Below are positions 1-5,449 of a stretch of 5,449 bases of DNA, piece by piece. How positions within the stretch are numbered: the first letter of the stretch is position 1; every line of letters starts with the position of its first letter. This stretch comes from JBPCOB01 sp051000715 (GTDB taxonomy: Bacteria; Actinomycetota; Actinomycetes; JALYNC01): contig JBPCOB010000273.1 of the NCBI GenBank assembly GCA_051000715.1, positions 1-5,449 of the forward strand, written 5' to 3'. The notes beneath the pieces are model-generated. The model saw only the letters and a program-made list of their open reading frames with translations, had not been told where the DNA came from and did no database searches. The translations under genes and the position numbers were made by a program.

Positions 1-551
1 TCGTCGGCGAAGGAGTCCTGCGGGCGGCCCGGTGTACGCAGCGCGCCGAGGAGCAGATCGTGCAGGCCGCCGTACGGGTCGACGAAGGCGCCATCTGGCA
101 GCGAGATCGCCATCGCGTTGACCGTGAAGTCACGCCGGGACAGGTCGTCCGCCAGCGAGTCGCCGTAGCTGACCTGCGGGTTGCGGGAGGACCGGTCGTA
201 GGCCTCGCTGCGGTAGGTCGTGATCTCGAGCCGGTGCTCGCCCTTGCGCAGGCCGACCGTGCCAAAAGCGATGCCGGTGTCCCAGGTCGCGTCCGCCCAG
301 TCCCGGGTGAGCGCCAGAACCTCCTCCGGCCGGGCGTCGGTAGTCAGGTCGATGTCGGGATGGCGGCGGCCGAGGACGGCATCGCGAACGAAGCCGCCAA
401 CCAGGTGCAGGGCGTGCCCGGCCTGCTGGAAGCGCCGGCCGAGCTCGTCGGCGACCGGCGCTACCTCGCGCAGCGCCGCCGTGACGGACCGCTGCGCCTC
501 GATCAGGCGCTCGGTGCCGGCATCGCCGGGGTCCATCGCGGGTGCGGGCAC
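1..551 (-). CDS. cca: CCA tRNA nucleotidyltransferase, N-terminal part (C-terminus beyond left edge)
   Basis: This enzyme adds or repairs the 3' CCA end of tRNAs from CTP and ATP in the cytoplasm. About 183 codons are visible and the frame is still open at position 1. The reverse-strand translation shows the class II polymerase-beta-type head: LVGGFVRDAVLG (GGxVRD at residues 52-57), the metal-binding DID (residues 66-68) followed by LTTDA, an ITTYRSE stretch, and DLSRRDFTVNAMA (about 136-148). It ends near SFADD, where family members continue into the neck domain. I chose GTG at 551 because a TAGGCT hexamer lies 8 nt upstream and no ribosome binding site precedes the in-frame ATG at 536, which is the alternative start. 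The gene is divergent from the Nudix gene, as with Rv3907c (pcnA) in M. tuberculosis. The name pcnA is often carried over for this family, but CCA addition is the better-supported role. Family assignment is firm; the exact start is not. Confidence 0.93.
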   Translation of the reverse strand, partial: MPAPAMDPGDAGTERLIEAQRSVTAALREVAPVADELGRRFQQAGHALHLVGGFVRDAVLGRRHPDIDLTTDARPEEVLALTRDWADATWDTGIAFGTVGLRKGEHRLEITTYRSEAYDRSSRNPQVSYGDSLADDLSRRDFTVNAMAISLPDGAFVDPYGGLHDLLLGALRTPGRPQDSFAD

Positions 552-559
552 GATCGCCG

Positions 560-565
560 AGCCTA
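560..565 (-). promoter_or_regulatory. Putative -10 hexamer (TAGGCT) for the CCA-enzyme gene
   Basis: On the minus strand TAGGCT fits the actinobacterial TANNNT -10 pattern. It is followed by 8 nt and then GTG at 551, so transcription would start at or next to the start codon and give a leaderless mRNA. No convincing -35 element is seen at 16-18 nt upstream. The AGG inside it could instead act as a weak ribosome binding site. This is a pattern call only. Confidence 0.35.
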
Positions 566-637
566 CGTGCCGGCCGGCCGAGTGAAGCCCTGCCACAGAC
601 AGGTGGCTTGCGCCCGGGTTCAGGCCCGACCCGCACT

Positions 638-643
638 TAGGAT
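638..643 (+). promoter_or_regulatory. Putative -10 hexamer (TAGGAT) for the Nudix-DUF6049-murJ operon
   Basis: TAGGAT matches the TANNNT -10 pattern closely and is followed by 7 nt before GTG at 651, so a leaderless transcript is plausible. No good -35 box lies 16-18 nt upstream (about 614-620 reads CCGGGTT). The same bases contain AGGA at 639-642, 8 nt before the GTG, so the element could be a Shine-Dalgarno site instead. The sequence cannot separate these readings, but both support GTG 651 as the start. Confidence 0.45.
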
Positions 644-650
644 CGATCGC

Positions 651-1118
651 GTGGCGCCCGCTCGTTCAGCCCGCCGGCGCCCACTGCGCCGAGTCGAGGA
701 GACGTCGGCCGGTGGGCTGGTCGTGGACCGCCCGGGACCGGAGGCAAGCGCGGCGCTGATCGGCCGGTTGGACCGCCGCGGCCGGCTGCTCTGGTCGTTG
801 CCCAAGGGTCATGTCGAGGCTGGCGAGTCGCACGAGGACGCCGCCGTCCGAGAGGTGGCTGAGGAGACCGGTATCACCGGCCGGGTGGTGGCCCCGCTGG
901 GGACGATCGACTTCTGGTTCGTGGTCGACGACCGCCGGGTGCACAAGACGGTGCACCACTTCCTGCTGGTCGCTCGGAGCGGCGCGCTCTCCGACGCCGA
1001 CATCGAGGTCGCCGAGGTGGCCTGGGTGCCGCTGTGTGACGTTGCCGGTCGGCTGGCGTACGCCGACGAGCGGCGGCTGATCGACCAGGTGCCCGACCTC
1101 CTTGCGGACACCGCATGA
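651..1118 (+). CDS. Nudix hydrolase, MutT4-like
   Basis: The product is a 155-residue cytoplasmic Nudix hydrolase, a family that hydrolyses nucleoside diphosphates linked to another moiety. The full Nudix box lies at residues 53-75: GHVEAGE, then REVAEETGI, satisfying G-x5-E-x7-REUxEExGU with Glu68, Glu71 and Glu72 as the expected metal-binding side. Upstream is a typical first strand (ETSAGGLVV) and LLWSLPKGH; downstream are WFVVDDRRVHKTVHHFLLV and VAWVPL, as in other single-domain members. The open frame reaches back to position 60, but that part lies antisense to the CCA-enzyme gene, so I start at GTG 651. The stop overlaps the next ATG (ATGA, 1115-1118). Position next to the CCA enzyme and before a DUF6049/MurJ pair matches Rv3908 (MutT4). 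The substrate cannot be read from the sequence; mutagenic dNTP clean-up, dinucleoside polyphosphates or other nucleotides are all possible. Confidence 0.92.
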   Translation: MAPARSARRRPLRRVEETSAGGLVVDRPGPEASAALIGRLDRRGRLLWSLPKGHVEAGESHEDAAVREVAEETGITGRVVAPLGTIDFWFVVDDRRVHKTVHHFLLVARSGALSDADIEVAEVAWVPLCDVAGRLAYADERRLIDQVPDLLADTA

Positions 1119-3298
1119 GCCCGCCTGTCAGTAAGCGGTTCCGGCCAGCGGCAGTGGGAGTGGCCGCGGCCCTGCTGCTGGTACCGCCGCTGGGGTCCGC
1201 ACCCGCTGCGGCCGATCCGCAGCCCTCGCCGGCGGCGGCCCCGGCGCAGGGCACGCAGTCCGAAGCCGGGCTGCCGATCCAGATCACGGTCAATGTGCTC
1301 GAGCCCACCGCACCGCGGCCGGGCGGCAGCCTGCGGCTGCGCGGCACGCTCCACAACCGCGGGAGCGAGACGTTGACCGACGTACGGGTCCGGCTGCGGC
1401 TGTCCAGGGCGCCACTCACCAGCCGGGGTGCGTTGGCCCGGACGGTGACCTCGACGGGCTCGTTCGGCGTGACGGTGACCGGAACCGACTCGACGGTGAC
1501 GGGCTCGCTAGCGCCTGAAGCGTCGGTCGCCTTCAACCTGACGACGCCGGTCGACGCGCTGAAGCTCACCGCCTCGGGCGTCTATCCCTTCGGCCTCGAG
1601 GCGCGCGGACGCACCAGCTCGGGGGAACTGCAGACCGCCGGCCGGATCCGCACCTTCCTGCCGTTCACCGGCACGGTCACCGGCTTCACGCCCACCCGGT
1701 TGGCTTGGCTGTGGCCGGTGGTGGCACCGCCGGCGCGCGGACCGACGGGAGAGTTCCTCGACGAGAGCCTCGCGGCCCAGCTGGGCTCCCAAGGGCGGCT
1801 GACCATGCTGGTCGCCGCCGCCGCGGACCTTCGGCAGCGGCCCGGCGTACCGGTGACTCTGGCGGTCGACCCGGCGCTGCTGCAGGCCGCGAACGACATG
1901 CGCACCGGCTACCGGGTACGGCGGACGGCTGGCGGCCCGACCACTCCGGGAAGCCGCAGCGCGGAGGCAGCCGGCTGGCTTCGCCGGCTGCAGGCGGCGG
2001 CGCAGGGTGCACCGGTGCTCAGCCTGCCCTACGCCGACCCCGACGTGGTGGCCCTGGTGCGGGCGGGGCTGGGGGACGACGTCAGCCACACGGTGCAGAC
2101 CGCCCGGGAGATCACCCGCACGCTGCTGCCGGACGCCGCCGACGCCAGCCAGATCGGGTGGCCGCTGGACGGGCTGCTGACCAAGCCGGCACTGGACACC
2201 CTGAGCGGTGCCGGCATCAGCACGGTCGTGCTGAGCGGCGCGGCGCTACCGTTGACCCGCGAGCTCACCTATACCCCGGACGCGCGCGCGGTGGTGCAGA
2301 CGGTTGGCGGCACGGTGCGGGCGCTGCTGGCCGACGACGTTTTGGACAGCCTGGTAGCCGCCGGCGCCGGCGACCTCGGCAGCGGACCCGCCGCGGCGGC
2401 GGCCGCCCGGCTGGACGAGCAACGGTTTCTAGCCGAGACCATGTTGATCACTCAGGAGCATCCCAACGACCCGCGCACGGTCGTCGTGGCGCCGCCCCGC
2501 CAGTGGAACCCCGCGCCGGCGTATGCCCGGGGGGTGCTGGCCGACACCGGCCGGGTGCCGTGGCTGGCTGCGGTGACCGTGCCGCAGGCAGCGGCCGGCG
2601 CCGCCACGGCGACCTCCCGAGGCCCACTCACCTACCCCCCCGAGGCCACCGCCCGGGAGCTGCCGGCGTCCTACCTGCGCACCGCGGTCGGCACCGTGCG
2701 GACCGGGCTGCGGGAGTTCGAGACCGTCCTGATCGGCCCGAACGCAGCAGCAGTCGCCCTCGACCTCGCCGTGTTCCGGCTGGAGTCAGCCGCCTGGCGG
2801 GACGACCCACAGCGGGCGAACCGGCTGCGTGCGGCCGCCAGGCGAGGACTGCTCGACCTCAAGGACCGGGTACGGATCGGCACCGCGGGCCTGATCACCT
2901 TGACCAGCCGGTCGGGCGCCATCCCGGTGACCGTGGTCAACGGGCTGTCCCAGCAGGTCCGGGTGGAGCTGAGGCTGACCAGCAACTCGGCCCGGGTGAC
3001 CACCAGCTCACCGGGCGTGCAGACCATCGACGCCGGGCACTCGGTCACGGTCCGGGTGCAGACCACCCGGGCGGTCCGGACCTCCGGCGTTTTCCCGGTC
3101 TATGCGCAGCTGTACACACCGGATGGCCGGCGGTACGCCCCGCCGGTGAAGCTGCTCGTGCGGTCGACGGCGTACGGCGCGGTGGCGTTGGGGATCACCG
3201 GTGGAGCGTTCACCGTACTGATGCTCGCGGTCGGGGTCCGGCTGGCCCGCCGAGGGTGGCGAGCTCGCCGGCGGCCTTCCGGCGAGACGCCCGCGTGA
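1115..3298 (+). CDS. Exported, membrane-anchored DUF6049-type protein encoded with MurJ
   Basis: The product has 727 residues and no established biochemical function. Residues 1-33 look like a Sec signal peptide: basic SKRFR, a hydrophobic stretch, and cleavage expected after APAAA before Asp34. A beta-rich domain resembling bacterial Ig-like or CARDB folds spans about 52-172 (GGSLRLRGTLHNRGSETLTD). The large core (about 190-590) has hydrophobic strands ending in acidic or proline turns: VTLAVDP (247-253), VLSLPYADPD (301-310), TVVLSG (370-375) and VVVAPPRQWNP (456-466). A second Ig-like domain lies at about 592-683. One membrane helix (about 688-709) is followed by the basic tail RLARRGWRARRR, putting the bulk outside the cell. 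It looks full length. The start overlaps the Nudix stop (ATGA) with no clear ribosome binding site, suggesting reinitiation; the end overlaps the murJ GTG. Synteny matches Rv3909. A role beside MurJ in envelope assembly is inference. Confidence 0.88.
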   Translation: MSPPVSKRFRPAAVGVAAALLLVPPLGSAPAAADPQPSPAAAPAQGTQSEAGLPIQITVNVLEPTAPRPGGSLRLRGTLHNRGSETLTDVRVRLRLSRAPLTSRGALARTVTSTGSFGVTVTGTDSTVTGSLAPEASVAFNLTTPVDALKLTASGVYPFGLEARGRTSSGELQTAGRIRTFLPFTGTVTGFTPTRLAWLWPVVAPPARGPTGEFLDESLAAQLGSQGRLTMLVAAAADLRQRPGVPVTLAVDPALLQAANDMRTGYRVRRTAGGPTTPGSRSAEAAGWLRRLQAAAQGAPVLSLPYADPDVVALVRAGLGDDVSHTVQTAREITRTLLPDAADASQIGWPLDGLLTKPALDTLSGAGISTVVLSGAALPLTRELTYTPDARAVVQTVGGTVRALLADDVLDSLVAAGAGDLGSGPAAAAAARLDEQRFLAETMLITQEHPNDPRTVVVAPPRQWNPAPAYARGVLADTGRVPWLAAVTVPQAAAGAATATSRGPLTYPPEATARELPASYLRTAVGTVRTGLREFETVLIGPNAAAVALDLAVFRLESAAWRDDPQRANRLRAAARRGLLDLKDRVRIGTAGLITLTSRSGAIPVTVVNGLSQQVRVELRLTSNSARVTTSSPGVQTIDAGHSVTVRVQTTRAVRTSGVFPVYAQLYTPDGRRYAPPVKLLVRSTAYGAVALGITGGAFTVLMLAVGVRLARRGWRARRRPSGETPA
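1441..1500 (+). repeat. Short Thr/Gly-coding repeat, three copies of GACGGTGAC
   Basis: GACGGTGAC occurs at 1441-1449, 1471-1479 and 1492-1500 inside the first Ig-like domain of the DUF6049-type gene. Together with flanking TCGACGGGCTCG-like bases it encodes the self-similar TVTSTGS and VTVTGTDSTVTGS. The 30- and 21-nt spacings keep the reading frame. This is probably a low-complexity beta-strand or loop region rather than a mobile repeat. Confidence 0.5.
3264..3286 (+). promoter_or_regulatory. Hairpin just upstream of the murJ start
   Basis: CTCGCCGG (3264-3271) and CCGGCGAG (3279-3286) form a perfect 8-bp GC-rich stem with a 7-nt loop (CGGCCTT). It ends 8 nt before the murJ GTG at 3295. 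The 3' arm contains GGCGAG, the only weakly Shine-Dalgarno-like stretch ahead of that start, so folding would hide it. Ribosomes finishing the upstream gene at TGA 3296-3298 would open the stem, which fits translational coupling. There is no U tract, so it is not an intrinsic terminator. It lies in coding sequence for the basic tail of the upstream protein and may be a chance product of high GC. Confidence 0.45.
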
Positions 3299-4977
3299 CG
3301 GCGGTGGGTCCTCTCGGCCGGGCGGCGGTCACCGCCGACCCCGCCGAGGATCCCGCTCCCGGCGTCGTCGAGGACCCGGGCCGCCTGGTTCGGGCCACCC
3401 GGACCATGGCCATCGGCACCCTGTTCTCGCGGGCCACCGGCTTCCTGCGGGTCGTCGTCGTCGCGGCCGCGATCGGCGCCGGACCCCTCGGCGACGCCTA
3501 CAACGTCGCCAACGTGCTGCCCAACATCGTCTACGAGCTGCTGCTCGGCGGCGTGCTCACCAGCGTCGTCGTACCGCTGCTGGTTGCGGCCGCCCACCGC
3601 GATCCGGACGGCGGTGAGGCTTACGCCGCCCGTCTGCTCACCCTGGTGGCTCTCGTGCTGGGGGCCGCCTCACTGGTGGCCGTGGTGGCGGCGCCACTAC
3701 TGATCGGCATGTACGGACGGCTCGCCGGCGGGCAGCGAGAGCTGGCGGTCACCTTCGCCCGCTTCTTCCTACCGCAGATCCTGTTCTATGGCGTCGGAGC
3801 CACGATCGGCGCGGTGCTCAACACCCGCGACCGGTTCGCCGCGCCGATGTGGGCGCCGGTGTTCAACAACCTCGTGGTGATCGGCGCCGGGCTGGTCTTC
3901 TTCACGCTGCCGGCACCGTCGACGCCCGATCGGCTGCTGACCACGTCGCAGATGTTGACGCTGGCGATCGGGACCACCGCCGGGATCGTGGTCCAGACGC
4001 TGGCGCTGCTGCCCTCGCTCCGCTCGAGCGGCTTTCGCTGGCGGCCCCGCTTCGACTTCCGGGGCACCGGGCTGGGACCAGCCGTGCGGCTGGCCGGGTG
4101 GGTGCTGCTCTACGTCGCGATCAACCAGCTCGGCTATCTGGTCGTGGTCAACCTGGCCACGGCGGCCAGCCGGGCTGCCGGTACGGCGGGCGCCGCGGGC
4201 TACTCGCCGTACTTCTACGCCTTCACGCTCTTCTCACTACCGCACGCGGTGGTGGCGGTGTCGGTGATCACGGCGCTGCTCCCGCGGATGAGTCGGCACG
4301 CCGCGGAGTCGCGGCTGGACGCCCTCCGGACCGAGCTCTCAGGGGGCCTGCGGCTCGCCGCCGTGGTCCTGGTACCGGCGGCGGTCGCCTACCTGGTGCT
4401 CGGCCCACTGATCGGCACGGTTGTCTTCGACCACGGCCGGATCGGTCTCGCCGAAGCCCACCGGATCGGCACGGTGCTTGCCGCGTTCGCCGTCGGGCTG
4501 CTGCCTTTCTCCGCCTTTCAGCTGCAGCTGCGGGCGTTCTACGCGCTGCGGGACACCCGGACGCCGGCGCTGGTCAACATCGCGGTCAACGCCGTGATGG
4601 TGGCGGTCGATCTGCTCCTGTACGCCGTGCTGCCGGTGGACTCGCGGGTGGTCGGGCTGGCGCTCGGTTTCGCCGCGTCCTACGCCGCCGGCTTCGGGAT
4701 CACCCACGCGGTGCTCCGGCGGCGGCTACCCGGCGCAGCCGGGCAGGTCTCGCGCACCTATGTCCGGCTGCTGCTGGCCGCGGTCGGGGCGGCGTTGCCG
4801 GCATACGCCGTCAGCCGGCTGGTCACCGGCGCTGCCGGTAGCGGAGCAGCCGGCAGCCTGCTCGGGCTCGCCGGCGCGCTGCTGGTCGGCGGAGTTCTCT
4901 ACGTACTGGCGGCCCGACGGTTGCGGGTTGGGGAGCTGCAGGCGCTCACGTCCGGGATGCGGCGGCGGCGCGGCTGA
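3295..4977 (+). CDS. murJ: MurJ/MviN-type lipid II flippase
   Basis: MurJ moves lipid-linked peptidoglycan precursor across the cytoplasmic membrane. The 560-residue product shows about 14 hydrophobic segments from residue 37 to 540, the number expected for the MOP-superfamily MurJ fold. Family marks include LFSRATGFLR (43-52, with Arg46 and Arg52), DAYNVANVLPN (67-77), LLLGGVLTSVVVPLL (82-96), LPHAVVAVSVITALLPRMS (315-333) and FYALRDTRTPALVNI (415-429). I start at GTG 3295, which overlaps the upstream stop as GTGA; the frame is open far upstream but only as an antiphase shadow of the DUF6049-type gene. The N-terminal tail before helix 1 is short and soluble (about 36 residues). The protein ends in MRRRRG soon after helix 14, so it lacks the long C-terminal pseudokinase region of M. 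tuberculosis Rv3910, and no kinase gene follows. Translation is likely coupled to the upstream gene. Confidence 0.95.
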   Translation: MTAVGPLGRAAVTADPAEDPAPGVVEDPGRLVRATRTMAIGTLFSRATGFLRVVVVAAAIGAGPLGDAYNVANVLPNIVYELLLGGVLTSVVVPLLVAAAHRDPDGGEAYAARLLTLVALVLGAASLVAVVAAPLLIGMYGRLAGGQRELAVTFARFFLPQILFYGVGATIGAVLNTRDRFAAPMWAPVFNNLVVIGAGLVFFTLPAPSTPDRLLTTSQMLTLAIGTTAGIVVQTLALLPSLRSSGFRWRPRFDFRGTGLGPAVRLAGWVLLYVAINQLGYLVVVNLATAASRAAGTAGAAGYSPYFYAFTLFSLPHAVVAVSVITALLPRMSRHAAESRLDALRTELSGGLRLAAVVLVPAAVAYLVLGPLIGTVVFDHGRIGLAEAHRIGTVLAAFAVGLLPFSAFQLQLRAFYALRDTRTPALVNIAVNAVMVAVDLLLYAVLPVDSRVVGLALGFAASYAAGFGITHAVLRRRLPGAAGQVSRTYVRLLLAAVGAALPAYAVSRLVTGAAGSGAAGSLLGLAGALLVGGVLYVLAARRLRVGELQALTSGMRRRRG

Positions 4978-4987
4978 ATTGGCGCAC

Positions 4988-5006
4988 GACCGATGAGGAC
5001 GCGGTC
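4988..5006. terminator. Weak inverted repeat in the 31-bp convergent gap
   Basis: GACCG (4988-4992) and CGGTC (5002-5006) form a 5-bp stem with a 9-nt loop between the murJ stop and the NlpC/P60 stop. There is no T tract on either strand. A bidirectional terminator would be expected in this gap, but this element is weak, and termination could lie inside either gene or depend on Rho. Confidence 0.2.
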
Positions 5007-5008
5007 AG

Positions 5009-5449
5009 CTAAGGGCGGATCGCGCCGACGTAGTCTCCCTGGAAGGCCGCCTGCACCTTCACCACGTCGCCGGTATGCGGTGCAACGATCATCCTGCCAC
5101 CGCCGATGTAGATGCCGACATGGTGGATCGGGCTCCCGTAGAAGACCAGGTCGCCGGGCTGCAAACTGCCTTGGGAGACCTGCGGCCCAGACCCGAACTG
5201 GGCCCGCGACGAGTGCGGCAGGTAGACGCCCGCCTTGGCCCAGACATACATGGTCAGCCCCGAGCAGTCGAAGGTGTTCGGGCCTGAGGCACCCCACACG
5301 TAGGGCTTACCGAGCTCCCGGTATGCCCAGGCCACCGCGACCGACCCGCGGCCGGACGCCGGGCCGGTGTAGCCGCCGGAGCTCGCCGGCGGGCTCGCCG
5401 CCGGCTCGCTGGGCTGCTGGGCGGTCGCCGCGGCGGCCCGGGCTCGAGC
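5009..5449 (-). CDS. NlpC/P60 family cell-wall peptidase, C-terminal part (N-terminus beyond right edge)
   Basis: The visible 146 residues hold a complete NlpC/P60 (peptidase family C40) domain preceded by a low-complexity linker; the frame stays open to the window edge, so the N-terminus is missing. Counting from the edge, the linker (about 1-36) is rich in Ala, Pro, Ser and Gly. The domain begins at AVAWAYRELGKPYVWGASGP and carries the catalytic Cys62 in FDCSGL, His110 in HHVGIYIG, and His125 in APHTGDVV as the likely third polar residue, with LQPGDLVFY (96-104) between. Such enzymes usually cut D-Glu-diaminopimelate bonds in peptidoglycan stem peptides after secretion. The linker suggests an exported multidomain protein like actinobacterial Rip-type hydrolases, but no signal peptide is visible here. 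A Met within the domain (codon at 5335-5333) is not a credible start because the conserved frame continues upstream. The gene converges on murJ with a 31-bp gap. Confidence 0.92.
   Translation of the reverse strand, partial: ARARAAAATAQQPSEPAASPPASSGGYTGPASGRGSVAVAWAYRELGKPYVWGASGPNTFDCSGLTMYVWAKAGVYLPHSSRAQFGSGPQVSQGSLQPGDLVFYGSPIHHVGIYIGGGRMIVAPHTGDVVKVQAAFQGDYVGAIRP
5385..5405. repeat. GC-rich inverted repeat in the linker of the NlpC/P60 gene
   Basis: GCCGGCGG (5385-5392) and CCGCCGGC (5398-5405) form a perfect 8-bp stem with a 5-nt loop. GCTCGCCG also repeats directly at 5381-5388 and 5393-5400, with a near copy at 5404-5411. The region encodes Ala-Ser-Pro linker residues, so codon composition alone can explain it. 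Confidence 0.4.

Larger units (their letters stand above)
552..650. promoter_or_regulatory. Divergent intergenic region between the CCA-enzyme and Nudix genes
   Basis: This 99-bp stretch separates two divergently transcribed genes and must hold the promoters for both, including the one driving the Nudix-DUF6049-murJ operon. It contains the two TAGGNT hexamers listed separately, the GC palindrome CGGCCGGCCG (571-580) and GATCGATC (641-648). I see no operator-like dyad, riboswitch or small ORF in it. Confidence 0.6.

Noticed and set aside
615..628. CGGG-TTCAGG-CCCG resembles a tRNA T-arm next to a CCA-enzyme gene.
   Set aside because: The loop has 6 rather than 7 bases and no anticodon arm, D-arm or acceptor stem can be found around it.
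130..636. A 168-codon minus-strand open frame over the CCA-enzyme region.
   Set aside because: It is in a different frame from the one encoding GGFVRD, DID and DLSRRDFTVNAMA, and its Arg/Pro/Gly-rich product is typical of a high-GC shadow.
60..650. Upstream extension of the Nudix reading frame back to an ATG at 60.
   Set aside because: It runs antisense through the clearly conserved CCA-enzyme coding sequence, has no recognisable domain, and the Nudix fold fits entirely after GTG 651.
874..2089. Several long minus-strand open frames antisense to the Nudix and DUF6049-type genes.
   Set aside because: Their products are low-complexity and rich in Arg, Pro, Ser and Ala, as expected opposite GC-rich coding sequence; none shows a recognisable domain or start signal.
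1705..3294. The murJ frame stays open for about 1.6 kb upstream, hinting at a MurJ of over 1000 residues with a long N-terminal extension.
   Set aside because: The extension lies antiphase within the DUF6049-type gene and gives a low-complexity Arg/Gly/Ala-rich product; the family's N-terminus begins just after GTG 3295.
3849..4841. A 330-codon plus-strand open frame inside murJ.
   Set aside because: Its product is Arg/Ala/Gly-rich with no domain, while the overlapping frame encodes conserved MurJ helices.
5009..5335. A short 108-residue NlpC/P60 protein starting at the Met codon at 5335-5333.
   Set aside because: The frame is open to the right edge and the domain's first helix already begins before this Met, so it is an internal residue of a longer protein.

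Overview
The window reads as a chromosomal core segment from a high-GC actinobacterium. Codons end overwhelmingly in G or C, genes overlap by ATGA/GTGA, GTG starts are common, and antisense frames stay open for long stretches. The gene order CCA-adding enzyme (minus) / Nudix hydrolase / large exported DUF6049-type protein / MurJ (plus) matches a conserved actinobacterial neighbourhood, known in Mycobacterium tuberculosis as Rv3907c (pcnA), Rv3908 (mutT4), Rv3909 and Rv3910 (mviN). I cannot fix the genus. No phage, transposon, CRISPR, tRNA or rRNA feature is visible.

Layout: (1) positions 1-551, minus strand, the N-terminal part of a class II CCA tRNA nucleotidyltransferase that runs off the left edge. 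(2) 552-650, a 99-bp divergent intergenic region with two TAGGNT hexamers, each 7-8 nt before a GTG start and pointing in opposite directions. (3) 651-4977, a tight three-gene plus-strand operon: Nudix hydrolase (155 aa), exported and membrane-anchored DUF6049-type protein (727 aa), and MurJ lipid II flippase (560 aa), with both junctions overlapping by 4 bp. (4) 4978-5008, a 31-bp convergent gap with only a weak inverted repeat. (5) 5009-5449, minus strand, the C-terminal NlpC/P60 domain and Ala/Pro/Ser linker of a probably secreted cell-wall peptidase that runs off the right edge.

The right half has a cell-envelope theme. MurJ flips lipid II. The DUF6049 protein sits on the outer face of the membrane and is apparently translated in coupling with MurJ. 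The convergent NlpC/P60 protein is a probable peptidoglycan peptidase. The left genes serve tRNA maturation and nucleotide metabolism. The window is mostly conserved housekeeping DNA. The best leads are the uncharacterised MurJ-coupled exported protein, the hairpin over the murJ start, and the lack of a pseudokinase domain in or directly after MurJ. I found no clear sign of a wholly new system.
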